NCBI RefSeq assembly: GCF_002237755.1
Contig: NZ_MWSJ01000002.1
Location: 537,453-601,452, forward strand
Direction of reading: 5' to 3'
From: Lysinibacillus sp. KCTC 33748
GTDB lineage: Bacteria > Bacillota > Bacilli > Bacillales_A > Planococcaceae
DNA: 64,000 bases
Shown: one piece after another, positions 24,395 through 33,311 of the stretch
Layout of the letters: each line of letters opens with the position of its first letter
How positions within the stretch are numbered: the first letter of the stretch is position 1
Notes under the pieces: generated by a model
The model's database searches: none
Told to the model about the DNA's origin: nothing
What the model saw: only the letters and a program-made list of their open reading frames with translations
Program-made: the position numbers and the translations under genes

Positions 24395-24736
24395 ATGGAT
24401 ATTAAGTCATTTCTTCAATATGTATCTTATGTAGTTTATTTTTTAATTGTGTCTATCTTAACCTACTATATGCAATGGATAACTGTACTTTTTGTGGGCA
24501 GTATACGTTTTACAGCTGCAGATAGTTTTCCAGGAGATTTGAGTCGCTCTTCTTTAGCCATAATGAGCTTCGTGTTTTCTATCATGCATTTTGTTGTATT
24601 AACAATATATTTACTTCTACATAATATACTGGTGTCTTTATTTAAAATTAAGTTTCACTATAAGATTGCGTTGGTGTTCAATACCGTTGTTGCTGTCAGT
24701 TTAATTATTTATTTTATTAATATGTTTTTATATTGA
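24395..24736 (+). CDS. Hypothetical membrane protein
   Basis: Unrecognised 113-residue protein with three to four membrane helices (YVVYFLIVSILTYYMQWITV, IMHFVVLTIYLLLHNILV, IALVFNTVVAVSLIIYFI). ATG 24395 follows TTAAGGAGTGTGAA, a strong site. It lies just outside the right attachment repeat, so it belongs to the chromosome and not the prophage. No neighbour suggests a role. Confidence 0.6.
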   Translation: MDIKSFLQYVSYVVYFLIVSILTYYMQWITVLFVGSIRFTAADSFPGDLSRSSLAIMSFVFSIMHFVVLTIYLLLHNILVSLFKIKFHYKIALVFNTVVAVSLIIYFINMFLY

Positions 24737-24927
24737 GCCAATAATCCTAACTTTATCAACATTTAAGGTTCTATAAATATGAGTACCATACTGTGCAGTA
24801 AAAACAATTTAACAAAGCAGAGGCAAAGTTATATTATTTGTCATGCAAAAATAGATGTGGCTTTTTATTATGCTCATATTTCTTGTCATTCCAATCCATT
24901 ATATAGATAGATGGGAGGTGTTGACTT

Positions 24928-25155
24928 ATGGAGTATGAATATAAAGTGAAGTTTTACTATAACGAAGGTCATGAAGAAGAGTATAAAATCAAGAATAATA
25001 TTGAACAAGAAACATTTACAGAAGAAATTTCTAATGGGTTCAATGAGAAGCCTTGGTATTCATTTACTGAAACAGAGCATTATAAAACGATTTTAATTAG
25101 TACAATAGATGTTTACAAAGTGGTAGTAGAAAAAAACACTTTAGAATTTGATTAA
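24928..25155 (+). CDS. Hypothetical small acidic protein
   Basis: Unrecognised 75-residue protein, start ATG with TGGGAGGTG upstream and its own terminator downstream. The sequence alternates (EYKVKFYYNEGHEEEYKI, then YKTILISTIDVYKVVVEKN) as in a small beta-sheet domain. Soluble. Monocistronic. Confidence 0.6.
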   Translation: MEYEYKVKFYYNEGHEEEYKIKNNIEQETFTEEISNGFNEKPWYSFTETEHYKTILISTIDVYKVVVEKNTLEFD

Positions 25156-25180
25156 TCAAATGTATGTAGTCACATGTAGT

Positions 25181-25209
25181 CACACCCTCTAAAAAGGTGT
25201 GGCTTTTTT
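25181..25209 (+). terminator. Rho-independent terminator
   Basis: CACACC and GGTGTG with a nine-base loop, followed by GCTTTTTTC. Confidence 0.8.
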
Positions 25210-25319
25210 CTTTGAAAGGATGAAATAAATATTGTGCTGTTATTAAGGCAGGATTAATTTCCAAATTTGTGTAGTATCAATTTTGCCATTAAAGCGCACG
25301 AAAAATAACTATTTCATTT

Positions 25320-25829
25320 TTAATATACAAATGTTTGATACATGATAGCAATTAGAGAGGCGATGTCATCATTGATAGCTTCAATGTGGATGCGATTCGT
25401 TAAATTTGTATTTGTACTATCTAAATTTCTAATAGTAGCGATTTTTTCACCATTTAACTTTAATGTTCCTGCATAAGTATAGTCTTTCTCAAATTGGTAC
25501 ACGTCTCCGTTAAGCTTAAAAGATTGCATCTTTTCAATTAATTGCACACGATTTTGTTTAATTGCAATTTTTTTCGATGTTTTGCTACTATAAAGCGTAT
25601 AACGAACACCTGTAAATACGCAATCAATTTTGTATATTGGATGATTATCGATTGAAAAAGCATTATAGCAGTAGGGCATTCCATATCGGAGAAACATATG
25701 AAACAGTTGTGTTAGGATACGATGGCGATTTTTTTTGAGAATACTAATAATTTTGTTGTCCTTGTTATAAATGGGAATACTTGTGTAATAGGAATCTAAT
25801 TCTGGGATGCTATATGAATAAATCTGCAA
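25320..25829 (-). CDS. Tubby C-terminal-like (LURP-one/YxjI-type) protein, tentative
   Basis: A 169-residue soluble protein. The order of short beta strands around one long hydrophobic C-terminal helix (NDDIASLIAIMYQTFVY), with HPIYKIDCVFTGVRYTLY and DYTYAGTLKLNGEKIATI, resembles the tubby-like/LURP-one fold of Bacillus YxjI, proteins thought to sense lipids. The match is by pattern and I hold it loosely. TTG start at 25829 has GAGGAGAG upstream. Single gene, minus strand. Confidence 0.45.
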   Translation of the reverse strand: MQIYSYSIPELDSYYTSIPIYNKDNKIISILKKNRHRILTQLFHMFLRYGMPYCYNAFSIDNHPIYKIDCVFTGVRYTLYSSKTSKKIAIKQNRVQLIEKMQSFKLNGDVYQFEKDYTYAGTLKLNGEKIATIRNLDSTNTNLTNRIHIEAINDDIASLIAIMYQTFVY

Positions 25830-25991
25830 AGATGTCTCTCCTCTATGATCTCTCTTAAATAATTACATTTTAATATGCATTGATATCCCTTTTCAAATAT
25901 GTTGTACCGTAATTAGTTACGAATTGATTTTCTGTTATAATAAAATGCAGAATTTTACGACAAAAACAAAAAAATAAAGGAATGGTGCATT

Positions 25992-26381
25992 TTGAAAATT
26001 TCAAGAAACCCAGAAACGGTACATAAACCCGTAGCACCGTACGTACACCAAATAGAGGTCACTGGGCCTCAGAAGTGGCTTAATATGTCGGGTCAGTTAG
26101 GATTAGAAGTAGATGGGACAGTACCTGAGAATCCATTAGAACAATTACAGTTAGCATTGGAGAATATAAAAAGAAACCTTGAATCTGCTGAGATGGATGT
26201 TAGTGATTTAACAAAATTGGTTTTTTACTTAGTTGGTGACTTTGAAGCAGAGCAACGAAGAAAAATTATTGGCGATTTTTTAGGTGAACATCTCCTTTGT
26301 ACGACAATGATTTATGTAGTAGCTCTGGCAGCACCAGTCTTTAAAGTAGAGGTTGATGCTTGGGCGTGTAAAGATATTTAA
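25992..26381 (+). CDS. RidA/YjgF family protein, non-canonical member
   Basis: A 129-residue protein with the chorismate-mutase-like RidA fold: WLNMSGQLGLEVDGTVP, PLEQLQLALENIKRNLESAE, KLVFYLVGDF and APVFKVEVDAWA are family landmarks. True RidA enzymes, which deaminate reactive enamines, carry an Arg in a P-A-R-T segment; here that region reads LLCTTMIYV, so the key Arg is absent. It is thus likely a Rid subfamily member with another activity. TTG start at 25992 preceded by AAAGGAATGGTG. Monocistronic and cytoplasmic. Confidence 0.8.
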   Translation: MKISRNPETVHKPVAPYVHQIEVTGPQKWLNMSGQLGLEVDGTVPENPLEQLQLALENIKRNLESAEMDVSDLTKLVFYLVGDFEAEQRRKIIGDFLGEHLLCTTMIYVVALAAPVFKVEVDAWACKDI

Positions 26382-26742
26382 ATTTATTGAGCGCATTATG
26401 CTAGGGGGGCTTTTCTATATAAGATGAAACTAGGAGCAAAGAAGGTTTTTATGTTTAACTATTATTTTAAAGCTACAGTTGCAATTTGACGGGATTCTCG
26501 ATTGCTATGTGAAATTCAGTACCTTTCAAAATTAGTTGTCACGAAGTTTTTACGATTCAACAACGTTGAAATAAAAAATATACAATAAACGAAGTGAAGC
26601 CAAATACTCAATTAATTTTGAGCCCAAGCTTCACTTTGTTTATGGACGTAAGAGAACATCCAGTATGGTATAAAGAAGAAAAAGAATAAAGCCTTCTTCT
26701 CGTTTAGAAAGATGCAATTTTTCCGATGCGAAATGAATCACT
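26382..26742. other. Gene-free stretch with one large hairpin
   Basis: No gene seen. GAAGTGAAGC and GCTTCACTT (about 26590-26636) pair across a loop of 27 bases and could terminate transcription from either side. The remaining sequence shows only stop-rich frames. Confidence 0.4.
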
Positions 26743-27666
26743 CTATTCCCACCAATGTTTCAGTTCTGTGAAGCCTACATCCCATAGCATTATATTACCT
26801 GTGATCATAATAGTCATTTTTTTGGCTTCATAATATAACGGAATTTCTAATGGCATTTCAATTGTTTCGGATTCTTCTTTCAAATTCACTTCATTTTTTT
26901 GAAATATTACATTTCCATCCGTAATTATAGTCACTTCACCTTTGAATTCCTCTTGATCGGGAATGCCGATGTTTAGATAAAATATTAACTCCTCTTTATT
27001 TTCAATAGTATATGTATAGGTTTTGGTAGTGTTTTCTTTATTACTATATAAATTGTATTGGGGTACTATTTTATTACCAGCTACAGAGAAAGTCGGTAAA
27101 TCGTTCGTTAGTGGTTTATCTCCTGTGACTTCTTTAATAGTATCCAAGGGTTGTACCGGACTTACTCGTTTATCTAAAACTTCAGAGACAATCATTACGC
27201 CAACTAACAGTATAATGGCAGTTAAGGAAGAAGCAAGGAGTTTTTTAAAAGTCAGGTTTGAAGTGAAACCAACTTTGTATACAACATATCCAATTGTTGC
27301 ACCTATACTATTTGAAATAACATCATTTACATCAAAAGTCCCGAGATACATTAAAGATTGAATCGTTTCCAATCCAAGAATCACGATAATGAACCATCCT
27401 ATAAATTTTTTATAATCAATTTGATTGAGTAAAGGAAATAAGATACCAAAGGGGATAAATGCTGCTATATTTCCGAAATCGTATAACCAAGAAAACGTAA
27501 ATCTAGGAAAATTCAAAGGAACGTCTGATGGGACGAGCAGAAATTCGTAGCCGGCGCTTTTGTATTCTTCATAACCGTCTAGACGATTAAAGCCTAAGAA
27601 CATGAAGTATAAGATCAGACCTGTGTAAAGAATAGTAATCACCATAATTAAATTTCGTTTTTTCAT
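26743..27666 (-). CDS. VanZ family membrane protein with extracytoplasmic C-terminal domain
   Basis: A 307-residue protein. Residues 1-130 form a VanZ-like domain with four helices and the family pattern SWLYDFGNIAAFIPFGILFP, and FDVNDVISNSIGATIGYVVY; VanZ proteins are linked with low-level teicoplanin resistance and cell-surface functions. A fifth helix (LLASSLTAIILLVGVMIV) leads to a beta-rich outer domain of about 140 residues (KTYTYTIENKEELIFYLNIG). The extension is longer than in VanZ itself. ATG 27666 follows AAAGGAGTT. Single gene. Confidence 0.8.
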   Translation of the reverse strand: MKKRNLIMVITILYTGLILYFMFLGFNRLDGYEEYKSAGYEFLLVPSDVPLNFPRFTFSWLYDFGNIAAFIPFGILFPLLNQIDYKKFIGWFIIVILGLETIQSLMYLGTFDVNDVISNSIGATIGYVVYKVGFTSNLTFKKLLASSLTAIILLVGVMIVSEVLDKRVSPVQPLDTIKEVTGDKPLTNDLPTFSVAGNKIVPQYNLYSNKENTTKTYTYTIENKEELIFYLNIGIPDQEEFKGEVTIITDGNVIFQKNEVNLKEESETIEMPLEIPLYYEAKKMTIMITGNIMLWDVGFTELKHWWE

Positions 27667-28170
27667 TTTTTTAACTCCTTTTCACACGATACCTCTTGTC
27701 ATTGTACGAACTACCTTATGTACTTAACTTTTCCCCAGTATGGAGTGCTTATATTTCATGTAGTATTCTTATAAAATCAAGTGGCAGTATCATTATTATA
27801 AATGGAAATAATTAATAATTATTGAGGGTATTTATGAAGATTTCTTAAGAAATTGCAATACTAAACTTTCTATAAATGCTGTGGAGCAATGAAATGGATT
27901 GTGTAGTAGGGGGAAGTATTATTATTCAAAAAGAATATAAGTGAAATGAGGGTGAGGAAGCTAGTCTTTATTCAATAAATTTTCTTGCTAAATCAGATGT
28001 GGGGTGATGAAAGGCTAACTGATTAATGGTAAATATGTTGTATGTATCTAAGTCATTGTTGAATGGAATGTAAAAGGCGGAAGGTGTTAAGGGTATTTGT
28101 TTAATATTGGTATTTAACCCTTGATTTTACTTGTATTTGTAAATAGAATTAAATAGAGGGAGGGAATTAC
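27667..28170. other. Gene-free stretch
   Basis: No supported gene in 500 bases; every frame is interrupted by stops. It separates the divergent VanZ and YfzA-like genes and probably contains both promoters. Confidence 0.45.
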
Positions 28171-28473
28171 TTGGCTAATAAACAACATCATACTCCATTT
28201 TTGAAAAAACCTTGGGTATCTTCTATTGGTGTATTTGTATTGTCGCAAATAATCTTTGTTACATTAGAAGCAACAGGATGGATTCCTAATTATCGAGATA
28301 TTAGTGGAACGCTATTTGGACGAATTACTGAATCTCCAATTTTCAAAGAGTGGTTTACCTTTTATGAAACAAAAAATTTCAATTTACTTACTATCTTTTT
28401 TGGCATTGTCTTTTTAGTGCCCGGAGTAATCGGTGCGTTCAAAAACGTCTTTTCACCAAGTCTACAAAAGTAA
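28171..28473 (+). CDS. YfzA-like membrane protein
   Basis: A 100-residue protein with two membrane helices (WVSSIGVFVLSQIIFVTLEA and FNLLTIFFGIVFLVPGVIGA) joined by an outer loop of about 40 residues. The pattern fits the YfzA family of small Bacillus membrane proteins, whose role is unknown. TTG start at 28171 with GAGGGAGGG upstream. Single gene. Confidence 0.6.
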   Translation: MANKQHHTPFLKKPWVSSIGVFVLSQIIFVTLEATGWIPNYRDISGTLFGRITESPIFKEWFTFYETKNFNLLTIFFGIVFLVPGVIGAFKNVFSPSLQK

Positions 28474-28567
28474 TACTTGTTCATGTTGTGGGCATCTAAC
28501 ATTAGATGGAGGAACGACCGTATACATATGGAATTTGTAGGATTTGCTTCTGGGAAGATGATGGGCT

Positions 28568-28620
28568 TCAATTCACAAAGCCAATTCCGGACGCAATATG
28601 CAGAGGCATATATGATTCGA
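28568..28620 (+). repeat. Dispersed hairpin repeat, copy C
   Basis: CACAAAGCCAATTCCGGACG followed by ATATGC-AGAG-GCATAT: the same arrangement as 11581-11636 and, inverted, 6240-6288. The stem has changed in step on both sides, which preserves pairing. Confidence 0.55.
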
Positions 28621-28669
28621 ATTGGCGAATTTATTAATGTCCATTCTATAATCGACATATACATTAAAA

Positions 28670-28709
28670 GGTGCTGTGCTATAGTCAACAAAGCTATAGC
28701 GACAGCACC
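28670..28709 (-). terminator. Terminator of the YkuS gene
   Basis: GGTGCTGT..CTATAG and CTATAG..ACAGCACC pair nearly throughout, and on the minus strand TTTTAATG follows. It lies ten bases past the stop of the gene ending at 28720. Confidence 0.8.
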
Positions 28710-28719
28710 TAGTTATTTA

Positions 28720-28965
28720 TTAGTGGAAATATTTGTCGACACGTTGAATGACTTCGTCAGCAGAAAGACCATCAGCGTCAATAACAGGCCCTGCCATGAC
28801 AGGATCGCTAATTCCCATGATATCTCTATCTTGCCCAGTGATTACACAAGCATCACATTTTTTTGCATCCTCTTCAGTACGAAGCTGAATAACTTCATAA
28901 CCTTTTGCTTTTAAAGCGTCTTCAACGTTTGTTAATGATTGTTCTACACCAATTATTCTAGTCAT
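28720..28965 (-). CDS. ykuS: YkuS family protein (UPF0180)
   Basis: An 81-residue soluble protein matching YkuS through its length: [20 protein letters not shown] at the N-terminus, [16 protein letters not shown] in the middle (CxxCVxTGxDxNxMG type), and [12 protein letters not shown] at the end. Function unknown in all Bacillus. The ATG at 28965 follows a perfect GGAGGTG. Monocistronic with its own terminator. Confidence 0.88.
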   Translation of the reverse strand: MTRIIGVEQSLTNVEDALKAKGYEVIQLRTEEDAKKCDACVITGQDRDIMGISDPVMAGPVIDADGLSADEVIQRVDKYFH

Positions 28966-29115
28966 TATTCTTCCACCTCCTATATGTAATGTGTCATATA
29001 GGATTGCTAATTATTCACTATATTCATCTTTTTGTTATACATAATAAAAAACACCTCAAAATTGAATTGAATCTAAATCAAAAAATAAAATTTAATGTTA
29101 GGAGAGATCTATTAA

Positions 29116-29559
29116 ATGGGAAGACTACAGAAAACAATATTTAGTCTTTTATTTATTGTCGCCTTTGTATGGATTATGATGCTAATTATTGCCGGACCAC
29201 CCAAGCCTGTTGTTTTGTCAGAAGGTAAGGAAGTATCAATAGTACAAGGTTCCTATTGTTGGCAAGGCTTTATAAATAATAGATGTGTTGATAAAATTCC
29301 ACCACCTGAAATTATTGCTAATAATAATATTGTTCCGTTTCCTGTTTCACCGCAAAGTGAAATTAATATTAATTTTAAAAAAGCACCTATTGAGGGAATA
29401 GAAGTTGATAAATGGTTAGGCAACGATGAAATAGAGGTAATAAAAGTACAAGGTGATGTTTTCTCTGTACCGAAAGAAAAGGGGACTTATATTTATAGTG
29501 TTTTCGGTAGTTGGGATAAGGGTAGTTCTTCTTATATTTTTGCTATAGAAGTAAAATGA
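29116..29559 (+). CDS. Membrane-anchored hypothetical protein
   Basis: A 147-residue protein with an N-terminal membrane anchor (TIFSLLFIVAFVWIMMLIIAG) and an outer beta domain of about 110 residues containing two cysteines (GSYCWQGFINNRCVDK) likely to form a disulfide. The end (KGTYIYSVFGSWDKGSSSYI) is typical of small Bacillales exported proteins with a DUF-type fold. AGGAGAG site. Decayed copies of the same gene lie between the tandem secreted-protein genes at about 31730-31860 and 33225-33310, so it was once part of a repeated unit. Confidence 0.65.
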   Translation: MGRLQKTIFSLLFIVAFVWIMMLIIAGPPKPVVLSEGKEVSIVQGSYCWQGFINNRCVDKIPPPEIIANNNIVPFPVSPQSEININFKKAPIEGIEVDKWLGNDEIEVIKVQGDVFSVPKEKGTYIYSVFGSWDKGSSSYIFAIEVK

Positions 29560-29587
29560 ATACGTTAAAAATGGCTTATTATGAAAA

Positions 29588-29622
29588 AAAGACACATTGA
29601 AGTTTATTTCCAATGCGTCTTT
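29588..29622. terminator. Bidirectional terminator between convergent genes
   Basis: AAAGACACATTG and CAATGCGTCTTT pair with one mismatch; A-tract before and T-tract after let it serve both the plus gene ending at 29559 and the minus gene ending at 29636. Confidence 0.75.
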
Positions 29623-29635
29623 TATAAATACTTAA

Positions 29636-29947
29636 CTAAATGATCGATTGCATAAAGTGAATAATTTGATCCTCTTGAATGGAATCAACAGCAACTTTAT
29701 TTCGACTCTTTTTTTGACATTTTGTACATTGATGGATAAGTTGAAAGCCTTTTTTTCCAGTATAATCGACTCCAATTGGTCTCATCAAACCTTTACAAGT
29801 ACTCGCTCTGTCACCAGGAATATTATCCATATGTTTCGAAAACAAACAATTTGGACAATGATTTCTGAAGCTGCCGTTGCTTAATGGTTCAACCATCGTA
29901 CTACAATTTTTACATTGAAATGCTGTATTCTCATTTTTTCTACTCAA
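29636..29947 (-). CDS. RNHCP domain protein
   Basis: A 103-residue zinc-binding protein named after its motif FRNHCPNCLFSKHMD (here NGSFRNHCPNCLFSKH). Metal ligands are CKNC near the N-terminus, the RNHCPNC pair, and CTKCQ near the C-terminus, suggesting two zinc sites. RNHCP proteins are small, cytoplasmic and of unknown function. I start at TTG 29947, five bases after GGAGGAAG; the frame is open a little further upstream. Confidence 0.8.
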   Translation of the reverse strand: MSRKNENTAFQCKNCSTMVEPLSNGSFRNHCPNCLFSKHMDNIPGDRASTCKGLMRPIGVDYTGKKGFQLIHQCTKCQKKSRNKVAVDSIQEDQIIHFMQSII

Positions 29948-29969
29948 TTGCTCTTCCTCCAAAATGTTA

Positions 29970-30262
29970 TTTCAACATTGAAGGAAGGGTTCCGTTTTCT
30001 TTTTCTGCAATAGCAGTATCAGGCTTTTATAGGGAATGTACGAATTCACCGTCTTGCTCTTCAAAACGATTACTTCTAGTTCCTGCTTCACAAAGACTTA
30101 TTTCATCCTTTGATCCGGACCACGATTGATTTTATGTTTTTGTGTCAACCACTGTAAGACGGACTGCTCCATCTTCCACTAGTAGGTGTTCTCCTATAAT
30201 CACTGACTTCGGCATTCGTCCCCTAACGAGCAATTGTTTTGAATAGATCAAACGTCAATCTA
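29970..30262 (-). pseudogene. Possible decayed gene
   Basis: On the minus strand one frame reads as protein-like sequence from about 30225 down to 29975: VRGRMPKSVIIGEHLLVEDG, then a TAA, DEISLCEAGTRSNRFEEQDG, another TAA, and KPDTAIAEKENGTLPSM. The stops are in frame and codon choice between them looks coding. I cannot name the family. No start or ribosome site survives. Confidence 0.3.
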
Positions 30263-30356
30263 TCACCCCTTATAATATGGCATTTATTTAAAGGATAACA
30301 AATATATTGAAATATTTAAATAGTCTGTACATGGTGGTGAAGCAAACTTTTGATCT

Positions 30357-30405
30357 AAAAAGGGGGCTCCCAACGATCTTTTCTAAATAATTGTTGAGAC
30401 GCCCC
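30357..30405 (-). terminator. Terminator of tandem secreted-protein gene 1
   Basis: On the minus strand GGGGC..TCTCAACAAT pairs with ATCGTTGGGAGCCCC and is followed by CTTTTTAG. The same terminator recurs behind the two paralogs (31875-31924, 33312-33358). Confidence 0.85.
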
Positions 30406-30416
30406 GATTCGTTTAC

Positions 30417-31574
30417 TTATTGTGAAATGAAATCTTGGCCGTTAATTGTTATTTTTGAAGCAGAGATTAGATTAGCTTTATTTGCTTCAAAATATGGCTC
30501 TAAAATAGTGTAAAATGCTTCCCATTTTTCTTCAATCTTTGCTGAATCTTCTTTGCCATCTAGCTTTAAGATTTCTTCATAAAGTTGTTTTAATTGTTTG
30601 CTATCCGCTTTATTAACTTTGAATTCAAAGCTAGACATATATTCTTCAAACGTTTGAGGTATTATGAATTGACCAAGGATGTCATGGAATTCAAGCCAGA
30701 TTTCACTAAATAAATCATAATTTTCTTCTCTTTCTGCTTTTCGTACATCCGCATAAATAATTTTAAGTTTTGCTATAGTTTCAGTAGGGATTTCTAATAA
30801 GTCTAAGCGTCCGATATATTCTTCAAATGTTGGAGTTGGATAAAGCTCATCAAGATATGGTTGGAGTATTTTATTAAATCCTTTCATTTTTTCCTTAGCC
30901 TTTTCCTCTTGGCCATCTTTTTCAAGCTTTACCCATTCTTCATAAATAGCTTTAAGCTCTTTTTTATCATTTTCTGCAATAACTATATTGTTCTCACTAA
31001 ATCCGTAGTCTTTTAGAAACTCTTCAAAAGGTTGGGGCTGCCAATTAGCTAAATAATATGGCTTCGTGATTTTATGCATTTCTTCATAAATTTTATTCAT
31101 TTCTTCATATTTCTTTTCAGCTTCGTCCATCTTTTTATTTGTTATCGCATTTGAAGCTTCTTTTTCTAGCTTCTTCACTTCACTAAACATTTTTTCTAAT
31201 TTTGTTAACTCTTCATTTGGTACATTTTTAGGCAAGTCTTTTTTATACACTTCGAAAGTGTAGAAGTCTGCATAATTCTCGACTACTCCGCCTTCAACTG
31301 TGATTTCCTGTCCTGCTACTAATTTCATTTGTTCTAGTTGTTCCTCAGAAAATTTAAAGAAACTAATAAAGTAATTTTTACCATCTCTACCTTTTAAGTT
31401 AATCCCGTCTCCGTGGACGCTTTTAATCGTTCCTGTAATTTGTTGTTCCATTTGAACAGTGACACCATTTGTTGGTTCTACTGAAGTAGCTCCTGCTTGT
31501 AGAGGCGTTAGGACAGCCATTCCTATTGTTAGTGCTGATGCAATCATCCAAGATTTTTTAATTGGTTTTTTCAT
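30417..31574 (-). CDS. Secreted helical-repeat protein, tandem copy 1
   Basis: A 385-residue exported protein. ATG 31574 is chosen because GGGAG lies eight bases upstream in all three paralogs. Residues 1-31 are a signal peptide ending near LQAGATS. Residues 40-105 look like an OB-type barrel (QITGTIKSVHGDGINLKGRD, KNYFISFFKFSEEQL, GQEITVEGGVVENYADF). From about 110 there are four helical-hairpin repeats of 65-80 residues with the pattern LK.IYEEW.KLEKDG and FEEYIGRLDLLE. The last 17 residues (ISASKITINGQDFISQ) form a shared end. Rich in Glu and Lys, no anchor or sorting motif. Function unknown. First in order of three tandem genes with conserved promoters and terminators. Confidence 0.8.
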   Translation of the reverse strand: MKKPIKKSWMIASALTIGMAVLTPLQAGATSVEPTNGVTVQMEQQITGTIKSVHGDGINLKGRDGKNYFISFFKFSEEQLEQMKLVAGQEITVEGGVVENYADFYTFEVYKKDLPKNVPNEELTKLEKMFSEVKKLEKEASNAITNKKMDEAEKKYEEMNKIYEEMHKITKPYYLANWQPQPFEEFLKDYGFSENNIVIAENDKKELKAIYEEWVKLEKDGQEEKAKEKMKGFNKILQPYLDELYPTPTFEEYIGRLDLLEIPTETIAKLKIIYADVRKAEREENYDLFSEIWLEFHDILGQFIIPQTFEEYMSSFEFKVNKADSKQLKQLYEEILKLDGKEDSAKIEEKWEAFYTILEPYFEANKANLISASKITINGQDFISQ

Positions 31575-31729
31575 GATCATATCTCCCTTTTTTTTACTCT
31601 GGAACACATTGTTTCCAATATTTAGACGAATTACCAAATAAAAAGGTTCGTTATTTTTTTGGAAAGATACAATTTTCCAATTTTCCAAGATTCCATTTTA
31701 AATGTTTAAATAGGGTATAACAATAAAGC

Positions 31730-31860
31730 TTGAGCAGTACCAATAGTACAAGGTACATATTGTTGGAAATGAATGTGTTAATCAATTCCGCCACCAGCAT
31801 ATGGGTGAAATCGAAGTAGAAGGGGAGGTATATTTATCGTATTTCAGGAAGGGGGACTAA
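31730..31860 (+). pseudogene. Relic of a 29116-type gene between tandem copies
   Basis: AGTACCAATAGTACAAGGTA and TATTGTTGGAAA resemble the sequence encoding SIVQGSYCWQ in the intact gene at 29116, and ATTCCGCCACCAGC resembles its IPPPE part. Stops and gaps show decay. Its presence shows that the duplicated unit included this second gene. Confidence 0.45.
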
Positions 31861-31874
31861 ATTATTGTAGAACC

Positions 31875-31924
31875 AAAAAAAAGGGAATCCCAACAGTCAT
31901 ATTAATGATTGTTGAGACACCCCG
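31875..31924 (-). terminator. Terminator of tandem secreted-protein gene 2
   Basis: On the minus strand GGGGTGTCTCAACAATCA pairs with TGACTGTTGGGATTCCC and is followed by TTTTTTT. Confidence 0.88.
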
Positions 31925-31933
31925 ATTTTTTTC

Positions 31934-33082
31934 TTATTGCGGTAGGTATTCTTGGCCGTTAATTATTAGTTTAGAAGCAGAGATTAGGATTTCTTTAGAT
32001 GCTTCAAAATACGGGTCTAAAATAGTGTAAAATGCTTCCCATTTCTCTTCAATTTTTGCTTCTTCTGCTTTTTTATCTAGCTTTAAGATTTCTTCATAAA
32101 GCTGTTTTAATTGCTTGCTATCCGCTTCACTAACTTTGAATTCATAGTCAGCCATGTATTCATCAAATGTTTGAGGCTTTATGAACTGATCAATGATGTC
32201 ATAGAATTCCCCGTAAAGTTTTTCTTGTAAGTCATAATTGTCACCTTTATCTGCTTTTTGGATATCCTCATAAATCGCTTTTAGTTTTGCTAAAGTTTCA
32301 GCAGGGATATCTACTAAATTGAATTCTTTCATATATTCTTCAAATATTTGAGGTGGGTTAAGTTCTTCAAAATATGGATCGAGAATTTCGTAAAATTCAT
32401 TCATTTTTTCTGTAGCCTTATCCTCTTGATCATCTTTTTGAAGTTTTACCCATTCTTCATAAATAGCTTTAAGCTGTTTTTTATCATTTTCTGCAATAAT
32501 TACATTTTTATCTCCGAATCCAAATTCCTCCATATATTCTTCAAACGTTTGAGGCTGCCAATTAGCTAATATATAAGGTTTTGTAATTTTATGCATCTCC
32601 TCATATACTTTTCCAATTTCCTCAAATTTCTTGTCAAACTCTTCTTCTGTCATGTCATCTGAAATTTCTTTTTGCAACTTCTTCACTTCATTAAACATTT
32701 TTTCTAATTTTGTTAGCTCTTCATTTGTTACTTCTTTAGGTAATGACCTTTTATAAATCTCGAACGTGTAGAAGTCTGTATAACTCTCTACTACACCGCC
32801 TTCAACTGTGATTTCCTGTCCTTCTACTAATTTCATTTGTCCTAGTTGTTCTTCAGAAAATTTATAGAAACTAATATAGTAGTTTTTACCGTCTCTACCT
32901 TTTAAGTCAACCCCGGATTCGCCAATGCTTTTAATCGTTCCTGTAATTTGTTGTTCAATTTGAACAGTAACACCATTTGCTGGTTCTACTGAAGTAGCTC
33001 CTGCTTGTAGTGGTGTTAAAACAGCCATTCCTATTGTTAGTGCTGAAGCAATCATCCAAGATTTTTTAATCGGTTTTTTCAT
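31934..33082 (-). CDS. Secreted helical-repeat protein, tandem copy 2
   Basis: A 382-residue paralog of the gene at 30417 with the same order of parts: signal peptide (KKPIKKSWMIASALTIGMAV), OB-like domain (QITGTIKSIGESGVDLKGRD), four helical repeats (LKAIYEEWVKLQKDDQEDKA, FEEYMKEFNLVDIPAETLAK, FDEYMADYEFKVSEADSKQL) and the shared C-terminus SKLIINGQEYLPQ. The signal peptides are nearly identical while the repeats have diverged most in the middle, as expected if secretion is kept and a binding surface varies. Same promoter spacing and terminator as the other two. Function unknown. Confidence 0.8.
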   Translation of the reverse strand: MKKPIKKSWMIASALTIGMAVLTPLQAGATSVEPANGVTVQIEQQITGTIKSIGESGVDLKGRDGKNYYISFYKFSEEQLGQMKLVEGQEITVEGGVVESYTDFYTFEIYKRSLPKEVTNEELTKLEKMFNEVKKLQKEISDDMTEEEFDKKFEEIGKVYEEMHKITKPYILANWQPQTFEEYMEEFGFGDKNVIIAENDKKQLKAIYEEWVKLQKDDQEDKATEKMNEFYEILDPYFEELNPPQIFEEYMKEFNLVDIPAETLAKLKAIYEDIQKADKGDNYDLQEKLYGEFYDIIDQFIKPQTFDEYMADYEFKVSEADSKQLKQLYEEILKLDKKAEEAKIEEKWEAFYTILDPYFEASKEILISASKLIINGQEYLPQ

Positions 33083-33224
33083 GATCATATCTCCCTTTTT
33101 TTACTTTGGAACTCGATGTTTCCAATATTTAGACGAATTACCAAATGAAAAGGTTCGTTGTTTTTTGAAAAATTTTTAAACATTTCATAAAATAGTGAGT
33201 TTGTTAATAATTTTCACTACCTGC

Positions 33225-33310
33225 CTATGAATGTATCGAAGGAGAAGGGGTTAAATCTATCATATTTATGGAAGGTAGTTTTAAAAGAAGTTCTTTTATT
33301 GTGGAATCAA
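33225..33310 (+). pseudogene. Second relic of a 29116-type gene
   Basis: AGAAGGGGTTAAATCTATCA and GGTAGTTTTAAAAGAAGTTC line up with the segment encoding EKGTYIYSVFGSWDKGSSS at the end of the intact gene at 29116. Only the 3' part is left. Confidence 0.4.
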
Positions 33311-33311
33311 C

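Noticed and set aside
24093..24434. 113-codon frame covering the right attachment repeat
   Set aside because: The first part is the displaced nuclease tail read out of its proper frame, and the rest spans a terminator; not a real gene.
28477..28914. 145-codon plus-strand frame after the YfzA-like gene
   Set aside because: It crosses a dispersed repeat and a terminator and is antisense to ykuS, which is clearly the real gene.
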